Assembly: GCF_015291625.1 (NCBI RefSeq)
Contig: NZ_CP030047.1
Span: 9,046,501-9,110,500 of the forward strand
DNA length: 64,000 nucleotides
Source of the DNA: Bradyrhizobium sp. CCBAU 53421
GTDB lineage: Bacteria; Pseudomonadota; Alphaproteobacteria; Rhizobiales; Xanthobacteraceae
Reading direction: 5' to 3'
Positions within the stretch are counted from its first letter, which is position 1; each line of letters begins with the position of its first letter. A program made the position numbers and the translations under genes. Below are positions 38,742-48,082 of this stretch, one piece after another. The notes beneath the pieces were generated by a model that was given only the letters and a program-made list of their open reading frames with translations, did not search any database and was not told the DNA's origin.

Positions 38742-39629
38742 ATGAGCGCATCAGCTGAAAACGACCAGACCGTCGAGAGCGCACGGCGCAGCCTCGCCGC
38801 GCGCCTCAAGGCGGCCGGCCGCGACGCCGCCGAGCTCGACGCGCGGCTGCTGGTCGGCGCGGCGCTGGGGCTCGACCTGACCGGCATGGTGACCGGCGCC
38901 AGACGCATCCTGACCAAGGACGAAGCAGATCGCCTCGAGGGCCTCGCGCGGCGTCGCCTCGCCGGCGAGCCGGTCGCGCGCATTCTCGGCATCAAGGAGT
39001 TTTGGGGACTGCCGCTGCATCTTTCCGCCGCGACGCTGGTGCCGCGCTCCGACACCGAGACCGTGGTCGAGCGCGCGCTCGAATTGCTGCGCGCCGACGG
39101 CGCGATCGAGCGCGCGTTGCGGATCGCCGATCTCGGCACCGGTTCCGGCGCGATCCTGCTGGCGCTGCTCTCGGAACTGCCGCACGCGCATGGCTTCGCC
39201 ACCGACATCTCGGCGGACGCGCTGCAGACCGCGAGCCGGAACGCCGCCGAGCTCGGACTTGGCGCGCGCGCGACATGGATCGAATGCGACTATGGCAGCG
39301 GCCTGACCGGCGCGTTCGACCTGATCGTGTCCAATCCGCCCTACATCCCCTCGGCCGACATCGCCGGTCTCGACATCGAGGTGCGCGCGCACGACCCGCG
39401 CGCGGCGCTCGACGGCGGCGCCGACGGGCTTGACGCCTACCGCGCGCTGATTTCGCAATCTGCGGGTCTTTTGATGCCGAGTGGATTTCTGGTTGTGGAA
39501 GTCGGACAGGGCCAGAGCGGCGATGTTGAAGCGCTGATGACGGCCTCAGGGTTATCCCCAACGGGCCCGCCCAAGGCCGATCTCGGGGGCGTTCCGAGGG
39601 CCGTTTCGGCCCGCCGGCTGCCCCGATAA
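38742..39629 (+). CDS. prmC: Release-factor glutamine methyltransferase
   Basis: A 295-residue enzyme that N5-methylates the GGQ glutamine of RF1 and RF2. The catalytic NPPY is Asn198-Tyr201 (IVSNPPYIPSADIAGL) and the SAM loop is RIADLGTGSGAILLALL. The N-terminal helical domain that docks the release factor is present. It is the functional partner of prfA but separated from it by the MarR gene, and probably has its own promoter. Confidence 0.94.
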   Translation: MSASAENDQTVESARRSLAARLKAAGRDAAELDARLLVGAALGLDLTGMVTGARRILTKDEADRLEGLARRRLAGEPVARILGIKEFWGLPLHLSAATLVPRSDTETVVERALELLRADGAIERALRIADLGTGSGAILLALLSELPHAHGFATDISADALQTASRNAAELGLGARATWIECDYGSGLTGAFDLIVSNPPYIPSADIAGLDIEVRAHDPRAALDGGADGLDAYRALISQSAGLLMPSGFLVVEVGQGQSGDVEALMTASGLSPTGPPKADLGGVPRAVSARRLPR

Positions 39630-40030
39630 AGTCCTATTGGAACGCAAAAAAACCTCTTGGATTATCCCCCGGGAACGACTACGTTCCGGGCACAACATCG
39701 GTGCTGGCCCCGTAATCCGTTACGGGTGATGACCAGGGTTCAGCAGAGCCCGCCGATCGAAAGGTTCCAGGAACGCAGGTCTCATTGAGCGCAATAGCCG
39801 AAGCTGTGCTGCTCTCGACCGCCAAGCGAACGAAAGCCTGTTATTGCGCTTGAAGACTTACGCACGAGAACTGGGCCTGTCTCAACGGGCGGAATGATTT
39901 GGTCGCTGGCGGGCTTTGCCGGCGGTTGGGGAACGCGTCTTTGCTGCACGCGACTTTGCTGAACGAGATGGTCGGCGACATCGAAACCACTTCGAACGGT
40001 ATTGCGATTCCGTGCGCCTAGGCGCGCGCC
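39630..40030. other. Region between prmC and the DUF4167 gene
   Basis: Over 400 bases with no gene I can support; the open frames here are short and lack coding character. The first 60 bases contain AACGCAAAAAAACCTC, which could serve as a weak terminator tail for prmC. The remainder leads into the tandem repeats before the next gene. Confidence 0.4.
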
Positions 40031-40107
40031 GAATCGGGCTTTGGGAAAATCGGACTCTGGGAATTCGACTTCTGAGAAATCGGACTGCTGAGAAATCGGA
40101 CTGTGGA
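40031..40107. repeat. Five-unit tandem repeat upstream of the DUF4167 gene
   Basis: Units of 15-16 bases with consensus AAATCGGACTSTGRG: GAATCGGGCTTTGGG at 40031, AAAATCGGACTCTGGG at 40046, AATTCGACTTCTGAG at 40062, AAATCGGACTGCTGAG at 40077, AAATCGGACTGTGGA at 40093. They end 36 bases before the ATG, so they are probably leader or promoter sequence. Confidence 0.8.
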
Positions 40108-40143
40108 CTGCAATAACTTCAGGGCTGGAATAAAAGGCGACAG

Positions 40144-40932
40144 ATGAGAAACGGTCAGAACAACAAGCGGATGCGCAACCGGAATAACAACAACAATAAC
40201 AACAACAATAACCGGCGCGGCCAGAATCCCCTGACACGGGTGTACGAATCGAACGGACCCGACATCAAGATCCGCGGCACGGCCTCCCACGTGGCCGAGA
40301 AATACGTCCAGCTTGCGCGCGATGCACGCTCCTCCGGCGATCCGGTGGCAGCCGAGAACTATTACCAGCACGCAGAGCACTACTACCGGATCATCGCGGC
40401 CGCGCAGGAGCAGTTCCGGCAGAATCAGCAGCAGCCGCGCCCCGACGCCGAGCCGGTTGCGACCGAGGACGGCGACGACGACAGCGACGGCTATTCGAGC
40501 TTCGGCCAGGAGCCGGGCTTCGTGCCGCAGCAGCAGCCTTTCATGCGCGACAACGGCCAACAGCCGTACCAGCGCGAGCAGCAGCAGCAACCGCGCGAGC
40601 ACCGCGAGCGTGACCACCAGCCGCGTGAGCAGCAGCCGCGTGAGCACCGCGAACGCGAGCATCGTCCGCAGCCGCAGTATCAGCCGCAACCGCAGAACCA
40701 GCCGCAGCCGGCGATGGCCGATGCCGGCGGCGTCGATCGCCTGCCCTCGTTCATCACCGGCGGCGCGCAGCCGCAGGTCAATGGCGGCGCTTATGAAGGC
40801 AACAACGGCGGCGCAGAGCGCGGCGAACGCAGCGAGCGCTTCCCGCGTCGACGCCGCCGTCCGCACGGCCCCCGTCCCGACATGGCAACACAGCCGGCGC
40901 CGAGCGACGACTTCAATCCGGGCAACGAGTAA
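40144..40932 (+). CDS. DUF4167 protein with poly-Asn and low-complexity tail
   Basis: A 262-residue protein. The N-terminus is basic with an uninterrupted run of ten Asn (residues 14-23) followed by RRGQNPLTRVYESNGP, which opens the DUF4167 domain (to about residue 90, with AEKYVQLARDARSSGD). The C-terminal half is disordered: Gln/Pro/Arg/His/Glu repeats such as QQPREHRERDHQPREQQ, then an Arg-rich end. DUF4167 proteins are widespread in alphaproteobacteria and may bind nucleic acid; the charge pattern fits but does not prove it. Immediately upstream is a tandem repeat array. Confidence 0.88.
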   Translation: MRNGQNNKRMRNRNNNNNNNNNNRRGQNPLTRVYESNGPDIKIRGTASHVAEKYVQLARDARSSGDPVAAENYYQHAEHYYRIIAAAQEQFRQNQQQPRPDAEPVATEDGDDDSDGYSSFGQEPGFVPQQQPFMRDNGQQPYQREQQQQPREHRERDHQPREQQPREHREREHRPQPQYQPQPQNQPQPAMADAGGVDRLPSFITGGAQPQVNGGAYEGNNGGAERGERSERFPRRRRRPHGPRPDMATQPAPSDDFNPGNE

Positions 40933-40945
40933 CGCACGCATGCGG

Positions 40946-41116
40946 CCACCCTCCCCTGGAGGGGGAGGGTCGGCTCGCATGAGCGTAGCGAATGTGAGAC
41001 GGGGTGGGGTGATCTCTCAACACGGGCGGCGCCCGAATGGAGAGATCACCCCACCCCGCTGTGCATTCCGCTTCGCTACATGATTAGCGACCCTCCCCCT
41101 CCAGGGGAGGGTCGCT
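40946..41116. repeat. Dispersed hairpin repeat, family C copy 5
   Basis: Arms ACCCTCCCCTGGAGGGGGAG (40948 on) and CCCTCCCCCTCCAGGGGAGG (41091 on), with an inner pair GGGGTGGGGTGATCTCTC and GAGAGATCACCCCACCCC. It lies between the convergent ends of the DUF4167 and methyltransferase genes. Confidence 0.8.
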
Positions 41117-41142
41117 AATCCGTGTCACGACTCAGCGTCGTT

Positions 41143-41895
41143 CTACGTTTCCGCGTGACTGGATTTGCGCGTCGCCGTCGAGGACGGCACCAGCACCGGA
41201 CGCAACGACGGAATCAGCTGCGTGCGCTCGCGGCGCGCGGGGATCGCGCGATAGACCTGCTTGCTCGCTTCCACGATATGCACGCCGGCAAACGGCATCG
41301 ACAGCGCGGCACCGACCCGCTCCCACGCCATTGCCGAGCGCAGGAACCAGCTGCCCTGCACCGGCGGCATGAACAGCGCCTCGCCCCATGACGCCGGCGT
41401 GAACCAGGTCTGCCGCAACAGCTGGGTGATCTGCGCCCGCGAATAGGGCCGGCCGTGGCCGAACGGCGTCGCATCGGTGCGCGTCCAGACGCCGCGCCTG
41501 TTCGGGATGATCGCGATCAGCCGCCCCGACGGCGACAGCACCCGCCACACCTCGCGCAGCAGCCGCTCGGGATCGTCGGACATCTCCAGCGCATGCACCA
41601 GGAGCACGCGGTCGACCGCGGCATCCGGCAGCGGCATCGAGAATTCGTCGATCAGGGTCGCCAGCGCCGGCCGGCCGGTCGGCCATTTCAGCACGCCCTG
41701 TGCCGCCGGCATGAAGGCAATGCAGCGCTCGCAGGTATCACGGAACAGGCCGAGATAAGGGGTCGGATAGCCGAGGCCGAGCACGCGCTGGCCCTCCGCG
41801 TTCGGCCACCGCGCGCGGATGCCGCGGTTGATCAGCTGCCGCGCCACGATACCGAGGCGCTGCGAATAGAAGTCGCGGAGGTCGATGACGTCCAT
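41143..41895 (-). CDS. Class-I SAM-dependent methyltransferase-like protein
   Basis: A 250-residue protein with a methyltransferase-type core: RVLGLGYPTPYLGLF replaces the usual glycine-rich loop, and DRVLLVHALEMSDDPERLLRE and LSPSGRLIAIIPNRRGVW follow. It is divergent from gloB, an arrangement that I recall as conserved in rhizobia. The altered SAM loop leaves catalytic activity open. Substrate unknown. Confidence 0.8.
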   Translation of the reverse strand: MDVIDLRDFYSQRLGIVARQLINRGIRARWPNAEGQRVLGLGYPTPYLGLFRDTCERCIAFMPAAQGVLKWPTGRPALATLIDEFSMPLPDAAVDRVLLVHALEMSDDPERLLREVWRVLSPSGRLIAIIPNRRGVWTRTDATPFGHGRPYSRAQITQLLRQTWFTPASWGEALFMPPVQGSWFLRSAMAWERVGAALSMPFAGVHIVEASKQVYRAIPARRERTQLIPSLRPVLVPSSTATRKSSHAET

Positions 41896-41994
41896 GATGC
41901 CAGCCTAACATGCCGCTCGCTGCCGGGGTGCGCGGAAATTTGCGTTGCCGCCGGAGCGTTAACGCCATATTTCACACCTATATTGGGCGCGTTA

Positions 41995-42045
41995 AGAGCA
42001 TGATCCGAAAAGGTCCGCACCGGTTTTTCGCAAAGATCATGCTCT
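41995..42045. repeat. Dispersed inverted repeat, family B copy 2
   Basis: AGAGCATGATCCGAAAAGG ... CAAAGATCATGCTCT with terminal arms that pair perfectly over AGAGCATGATC/GATCATGCTCT. It occupies much of the 183-bp divergent gap between the methyltransferase and gloB. Confidence 0.8.
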
Positions 42046-42078
42046 GAAATGTCAGTCCCGTTTGTTCGTGGAGATATC

Positions 42079-42846
42079 ATGACCGCCGAAATTCGTACCT
42101 TCAGCTGCCTCACCGACAATTTCGGGTACCTGATCCACGATCCCGCGACCAAGGCGACGGCGTCGATCGACGCGCCGGAGGCTGGCCCGATCATCAAGGC
42201 GCTGGAGCGCGAAGGCTGGACGCTGACCGACATCCTGATCACCCATCACCATGGCGACCATGTCGGCGGCGTCGCCGAGCTGAAGCAGAAATATGGCTGC
42301 CGCGTCGTCGGGCCGCATGACAAGTCGGCGAAGATCGCAAATGTCGATTTGCGCGCCGCCAATGCCGACGTCATCAAGGTCGGCAGCCTGCTCGCACGCG
42401 TGGTCGAGACCCCCGGCCATACGCTCGACCATATCTCCTACGTATTCGACGGCGAGAAGGCGGTATTCGCCGCCGACACGCTTTTCTCGATCGGATGCGG
42501 CCGGGTGTTCGAAGGCACCTATCCGATGATGTGGGATTCACTGCTGAAGCTGCGCTCGCTGCCGGATGATTTTCGTCTCTATTGCGGCCATGAATACACC
42601 GCCTCCAATGTGAAGTTTGCGCTCACCATCGAGGCCGACAATCCGCATTTGCAGGCGCGCGCCGAGGAAGTCACAAAACTGCGTGCCGAGAACAAGCCGA
42701 CGATTCCGGTGCTGCTCGGCGACGAGAAGAAGGCCAACGTGTTCCTGCGCGCCGACGAGCCTGCGGTCGCCGCCAAGCTGCACATGAAGGGCGCCGACCC
42801 GGCGCTGGTGTTCGGCGAGCTCCGCGAGCGCAAGAACAAGTCCTGA
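42079..42846 (+). CDS. gloB: Hydroxyacylglutathione hydrolase (glyoxalase II)
   Basis: A 255-residue metallo-beta-lactamase-fold enzyme that splits S-lactoylglutathione to lactate and glutathione in methylglyoxal detoxification. The metal motif THHHGDH is at residues 55-61, with further ligands in ETPGHTLDH, FAADTLFSIGCGRVFEG and CGHEY. Start at 42079 with GGAG six bases upstream; the in-frame ATG at 42049 is less well placed. The stop overlaps the DUF985 start (TGATG). Confidence 0.93.
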   Translation: MTAEIRTFSCLTDNFGYLIHDPATKATASIDAPEAGPIIKALEREGWTLTDILITHHHGDHVGGVAELKQKYGCRVVGPHDKSAKIANVDLRAANADVIKVGSLLARVVETPGHTLDHISYVFDGEKAVFAADTLFSIGCGRVFEGTYPMMWDSLLKLRSLPDDFRLYCGHEYTASNVKFALTIEADNPHLQARAEEVTKLRAENKPTIPVLLGDEKKANVFLRADEPAVAAKLHMKGADPALVFGELRERKNKS

Positions 42847-43280
42847 TGTCAGAGCTGTCCGCTGCCGACATCATCGCGCGGCTTGACCTAAGGCCGCATC
42901 CCGAAGGCGGGCATTATCGCGAGACGTTTCGCGACGAGCGCTGCGACGCCAGTGGGCGCGCGCATTCGACCGCGATCTACTTCCTGCTCGCGCGCGGCGA
43001 GCGCTCACACTGGCACCGCATCGACGCGGTGGAGATGTGGCACTATCACGCGGGCGCGCCGCTGACGCTGCGGATCGCGGAGCACGGTGGACCTCAGCAT
43101 GCGATCACGCTCGGGCCGGATGTCGCGCACGGCGAACAACCGCAGGCGATCGTGCCGGCCGGCGCCTGGCAGGCCGCGGAAAGCAGCGGCGACTGGACAC
43201 TGGTCGGCTGCACCGTCGCGCCGGGATTCGAGTTTTCGAAGTTTGAGTTGGCGCCGAAGAACTGGCAGCCGGCTTCGTAG
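42846..43280 (+). CDS. DUF985-family cupin protein
   Basis: A 144-residue single cupin barrel, DUF985/Cupin_5 type: LRPHPEGGHYRETFRDE at the start, STAIYFLLARGERSHWHRID and VEMWHYHAGAPLTL carrying the metal-site histidines. Function unknown. It is coupled to gloB by a one-base overlap. Confidence 0.88.
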   Translation: MSELSAADIIARLDLRPHPEGGHYRETFRDERCDASGRAHSTAIYFLLARGERSHWHRIDAVEMWHYHAGAPLTLRIAEHGGPQHAITLGPDVAHGEQPQAIVPAGAWQAAESSGDWTLVGCTVAPGFEFSKFELAPKNWQPAS

Positions 43281-43289
43281 GATCTTTCC

Positions 43290-43399
43290 CCGTCATCCTG
43301 AGGAGCGGCCTCTTGGCCGCGTCTCGAAGGATGCACGGCCACCAGCGGGGCCGTCGACCCTTCGAGACGGCCGCTTTGCGGCCTCCTCAGGGTGACGGT
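43290..43399. repeat. Dispersed inverted repeat, family A copy 2
   Basis: CGTCATCCTGAGGAGCGGCC ... GGCCTCCTCAGGGTGACGG with an inner TCTCGAAGGATG/CGACCCTTCGAGA pair. Lies between the convergent ends of the DUF985 and exporter genes. Confidence 0.85.
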
Positions 43400-43491
43400 G
43401 AAACAGTCTCGCAGGATGGGTGGAGCGCAGCGATACCCATCAACGCCTATTCACGCGGCGAGATGATGGGTTTCGCTTCGCTCTACCCATC

Positions 43492-44364
43492 CTACGCTTT
43501 CTTCCTCAGCACCATGTCTTTCGCCGCGATCAGGCCGCCGCCGGCGATCAGCACCGCGGCGATGGCGATGTTGGCGCTGGGCTTGGCAAAACCTGCCGCA
43601 ATCAGGAACGCGGTCGAGAGCAGCGGCGTGGCATAGGACGCGGCGCCGAGCACGCGGATGTCGCCGCGCTTCATGCCGATGTCCCAGGCGAAGAACGCAG
43701 CCCCCACCGGACCGATGCCGAGTGCTGCGACGGCCAGCCATTGCAGCGGCGTCGCGGGCCACACCGTGGTTTCCACCATCATGTGGACCAGCGCGGCAAG
43801 CACCGCCGTCGCAAGGCAGAAGCCGGCCACCGCATCGGTCGGCACCGCCTTGAGCCGGCGCGACATCACCGAATAGGCAGCCCAGACGAACGCCGCGACG
43901 AAGGCCGCCGCGAAGCCTGGAATCTGCGCAGCTGTGAAGCTGCCGGTGTTGCCGGCGAACAGCAGCACGGTGCCGGCAAGGCCGAGTAGCGCGCCGACGA
44001 TGTGATGGATCGCAAGCCGCTCGCCCGGCAGCAGCGACGAGAACAGCACGATCAGCAGCGGCCAGAGATAGTTGAGCAGGCCGGCCTCGGCCGGCGGCGC
44101 GAAGCGCAGCGCGAGGAAATACAGCGCGTGATAGCCGAACAGGCCGCCGACCCCGACGACCCAGGCGACAAGCGGCTGCTTCAACGCGCCGAACGCTGAT
44201 GGCCGCAGCAGGAAGCTCGCGAACGCGACCGCAGCCCCGATCGCAAACGTCATGGCGGCGAGCTGGAACGCCGGGATCGCCCCGGTCGCAACCGTCATGA
44301 CCGACAGCAGCGACCACATCAGGATGGCGGTCAGTCCGACAAGGGTGGCAGTTCGGGTCGTCAT
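43492..44364 (-). CDS. EamA-family exporter (YddG-like)
   Basis: A 290-residue DMT protein with ten predicted helices in two repeats (LVGLTAILMWSLLSVMTVAT; AAFVAAFVWAAYSVMSRRLK). The opening and PAEAGLLNYLWPLLIVLFS suggest the aromatic-amino-acid exporter YddG branch, but substrate assignment from sequence is unsafe. It is monocistronic. Confidence 0.83.
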   Translation of the reverse strand: MTTRTATLVGLTAILMWSLLSVMTVATGAIPAFQLAAMTFAIGAAVAFASFLLRPSAFGALKQPLVAWVVGVGGLFGYHALYFLALRFAPPAEAGLLNYLWPLLIVLFSSLLPGERLAIHHIVGALLGLAGTVLLFAGNTGSFTAAQIPGFAAAFVAAFVWAAYSVMSRRLKAVPTDAVAGFCLATAVLAALVHMMVETTVWPATPLQWLAVAALGIGPVGAAFFAWDIGMKRGDIRVLGAASYATPLLSTAFLIAAGFAKPSANIAIAAVLIAGGGLIAAKDMVLRKKA

Positions 44365-44412
44365 TATCTTATCATTGCGTCAACAGGCCAGCGCCAGCAC
44401 ATCGCTTTAGCA

Positions 44413-44551
44413 CCGTCATCCTGAGGTGCGAGCAGAGCGAGCCTCGAAGGATGGACGGCCCCGCGGCCAGCGCGAGAAAAGACTCTGTGTGCGGAAACAC
44501 CAGGGCCGTCGATCCTTCGAGACGCGCGTTCCGCGCTCCTCAGGATGACGG
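44413..44551. repeat. Dispersed inverted repeat, family A copy 3
   Basis: CCGTCATCCTGAGGTGCGAG ... GCGCTCCTCAGGATGACGG around GCCTCGAAGGATGGACGGCC and CGATCCTTCGAGAC. Unlike the other copies it lies between genes on the same strand (phaB and the exporter). The gap 44365-44695 otherwise holds no gene. Confidence 0.85.
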
Positions 44552-44695
44552 ATTACAGTTCGGAGTGGCCGCCGACAACAGCCTGCTGAATGAAAAAGCG
44601 CTGCGAAGCAATCCATGTGGCGTCATACCGGGCGTGGATTGCTTCGTCGCTAGCGCAAACGCCTGCATTTTGTCGCAGGCGATGAAGGAAGGCGA

Positions 44696-45421
44696 TTAGG
44701 CGTGATACTGGCCGCCGTTCACGGTCAGCGTCGAGCCGGTGATGAAGCCGGCATCGTCGGCAGCGAGGAACACCACGGCACGCGCGATCTCCTCGGGTTC
44801 GCCGAGCCTGTTGACCGGAATCTGCGGGATCACGTTCTTCTCGAGCACGTCCTTCGGCACCGCCTGCACCATCTCGGTGTTGATGTAGCCCGGGCAGATC
44901 ACGTTGACGGTGATGCCGCCCTTGGCATTCTCAAGCGCCAAGGCTTTGGTGAAGCCGATGTCGCCGGCCTTTGCCGCCGAGTAGTTGACCTGGCCGAACT
45001 GGCCCTTCTGGCCGTTGATCGAGGAGATCGAGATGACGCGGCCGAACTTGCGGGCGCGCATGCCCTCGATCACCTGGCGCGTCATGTTGAACAGCGAGCC
45101 GAGGTTGGTGTTGATCACGGCATTCCACTGCTCGAGCGTCATCTTGTGGAAAGCGGTATCCTTGGTGATACCGGCATTGTTGACGAGCACGTCGACCGGG
45201 CCGAGATCGGCCTCGACCTGCTTCACGCCAGCCGCGCAGGCGTCGAACGATGAGACGTCCCACTTGTAGACGGGAATCCCGCTCTCCGCCTTGAACTTCT
45301 CCGCCGCGGCGTCATTGCCGGCGTAGCTCGCCGCCACCTTGTAGCCCGCCGCTTTCAGCGCCTTGCTGATCGCAGCTCCAATACCGCGCGTTCCGCCCGT
45401 CACCAATGCAACACGTGCCAT
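44696..45421 (-). CDS. phaB: Acetoacetyl-CoA reductase
   Basis: A 241-residue short-chain dehydrogenase: ALVTGGTRGIGAAISKAL binds NADPH, and the catalytic Ser-Tyr-Lys lies in ISISSINGQKGQFGQVNYSA followed by AKAG. It reduces acetoacetyl-CoA to (R)-3-hydroxybutyryl-CoA for polyhydroxybutyrate. A strong AAGGAGG site precedes the ATG. phaA lies upstream on the same strand but 296 bp away, with a terminator between, so phaB probably has its own promoter. Confidence 0.95.
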   Translation of the reverse strand: MARVALVTGGTRGIGAAISKALKAAGYKVAASYAGNDAAAEKFKAESGIPVYKWDVSSFDACAAGVKQVEADLGPVDVLVNNAGITKDTAFHKMTLEQWNAVINTNLGSLFNMTRQVIEGMRARKFGRVISISSINGQKGQFGQVNYSAAKAGDIGFTKALALENAKGGITVNVICPGYINTEMVQAVPKDVLEKNVIPQIPVNRLGEPEEIARAVVFLAADDAGFITGSTLTVNGGQYHA

Positions 45422-45536
45422 GTCCGTTTCCTCCTTGGCCGTCTTTTATAACCGGATAACTCCGGCCTACGCACTCACTCAACAAAGCGCGATGGGATTA
45501 GGCTCAATCGTCATCGCGCTTTAGCTCCTCTTTTTT

Positions 45537-45612
45537 GAGCATGATCTCCGCGCAAACGCGTTCCGCGTTTGTCGCGAGGGAAAACCGCTTCACAGTTTTC
45601 CGGACCATGCTC
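45537..45612. repeat. Dispersed inverted repeat, family B copy 3
   Basis: GAGCATGATCTCCGCGCAAA ... GGACCATGCTC, with an inner hairpin AACGCGTTCCGCGTT. Lies in the phaA-phaB gap. Confidence 0.8.
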
Positions 45613-45623
45613 TCGAAACAAAA

Positions 45624-45653
45624 ATGCCCGGCGCAAAGCCGGGCATCTTTTCT
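45624..45653. terminator. Bidirectional terminator downstream of phaA
   Basis: ATGCCCGGC (45624-45632) and GCCGGGCAT (45638-45646) form a 9-bp stem; the minus strand continues TTTTTGTTT and the plus strand CTTTTCT. It would stop phaA transcription before phaB. Confidence 0.8.
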
Positions 45654-45717
45654 ATCAGCTCGCGCCGCGGTTGACAGATGATCTTTTCATCACCTAACCG
45701 ACCTCGCTGCCTTTTGT

Positions 45718-46905
<1,188 letters not shown>

Positions 46906-47133
46906 CTATGGGTTGTAGCTGGGTTTCTCGACGGCGGGCGGCCGGTTTGGCGGGCCTGTCTCTTGGTGACTATCCTGTAAACCTCGTTGAGACATGTCAA
47001 TCGCGCTGACGCGCAAATCGCGCCGCGGCGCACTCAAAATGGCGCTCTTGGCACATTCCTGAGCAAATCCTATGCTTTGGAATTAACCGCATAGCACAAA
47101 ACTGTAGCCGAACCGCTTTGAAAATGCTTACCT

Positions 47134-47151
47134 TTGCTGCGATGCGTTGCA
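47134..47151. promoter_or_regulatory. TGC-rich element upstream of phaR
   Basis: TTGCTGCGATGCGTTGCA, 59 bases before the phaR ATG. PhaR proteins of Paracoccus bind TGC-rich sites and regulate their own gene, so this may be an autoregulatory site. The 313-bp phaA-phaR gap also has CTATGC/GCATAG at 47070-47094. Confidence 0.3.
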
Positions 47152-47209
47152 TTTAGCCCTGCGGCGATGCCGTCGGGTTCAAGGTTCTTCGGTGTTGAAG
47201 TGAGAGCCC

Positions 47210-47800
47210 ATGGCAAAATCTGAACAACCGACCACGATCAAGAAATACGCGAACCGGCGGCTCTATAATACCGGTACGAGCACCTATGTGACGCTCGAGG
47301 ATCTCGCGGCGATGGTGAAGGAAGGCGAGGATTTCCTCGTCTATGACGCCAAGACCGGCGACGACATTACCCGCTCGGTGCTCGCGCAGATCATCTTCGA
47401 GCAGGAAAACAAGGCCGGGCAGAACCTGCTGCCGACCACCTTCCTGCGGCAGCTGATCCGCTTCTATGGCGACAGCATGCAGATGGTCGTGCCGAAATAT
47501 CTCGAACAGTCGATCGAGACGCTGACCAAGGAACAGGAGAAATTCCGCAAGCAGATCGCGGGCGCCTTGAGCGGCACGCCGTTTGCTCCGCTGGAAGAGC
47601 AGGTCCGCCGCAACATGGAGCTGTTCCAGCAGACCTTCTCGATGTTCAAGCCGTTCGTGCCGCAGCGCGGTGGTGCCGAGACCGAGAAGGTGCCGGAGCC
47701 CACCCCCGATGACGGCAACATCGACGATCTCCGCCGCCAGATGAAGGACATGCAGGAACGCCTCGAGCGCATGTCGCAGCCGACGAAGAAGGACGAGTAG
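47210..47800 (+). CDS. phaR: Polyhydroxyalkanoate synthesis repressor PhaR
   Basis: A 196-residue DNA-binding repressor. The N-terminal PHB-accumulation domain is unmistakable: IKKYANRRLYNTGTSTYVTL and EDLAAMVKEGEDFLVYDAKT, then the second domain (QNLLPTTFLRQLIRFYGDSM) and a C-terminal coiled coil. It represses phasin and related genes until bound to nascent polyester. It is divergent from phaA. Confidence 0.95.
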   Translation: MAKSEQPTTIKKYANRRLYNTGTSTYVTLEDLAAMVKEGEDFLVYDAKTGDDITRSVLAQIIFEQENKAGQNLLPTTFLRQLIRFYGDSMQMVVPKYLEQSIETLTKEQEKFRKQIAGALSGTPFAPLEEQVRRNMELFQQTFSMFKPFVPQRGGAETEKVPEPTPDDGNIDDLRRQMKDMQERLERMSQPTKKDE

Positions 47801-47832
47801 GCCTTCGCGCTTCGTGCCGTGCGTTCTGTGAT

Positions 47833-47966
47833 CCGTCACCCCCGCGCAAAGGCTTCGCCTTTGTCGCTGGAGGAGCGCGCAAAGCGCGCGTCTCGAAGGG
47901 TCGACGGCCACGAGCCGGGCCGTGCATCCTTCGAGGCTCGCTCCGCTCGCACCTCAGGATGACGGG
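47833..47966. repeat. Dispersed inverted repeat, family A copy 4
   Basis: CCGTCACCCCCGCGCAAAGG ... CTCAGGATGACGG with inner TCTCGAAGGGTCGACGGCC and GGCCGTGCATCCTTCGA. It lies in the 282-bp gap between the convergent ends of phaR and the AraC-acetamidase gene. Confidence 0.8.
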
Positions 47967-48082
47967 TCTTGGAGCGGCCAGGCAGAACTAGCCGGCGGCT
48001 GACACGGCCTTCTCCGGCGGCGCGTTCAACGGCCGGACCACGATCACTTCGCGAATGCTGACGGCGGCACCTTTGGCCGGCG

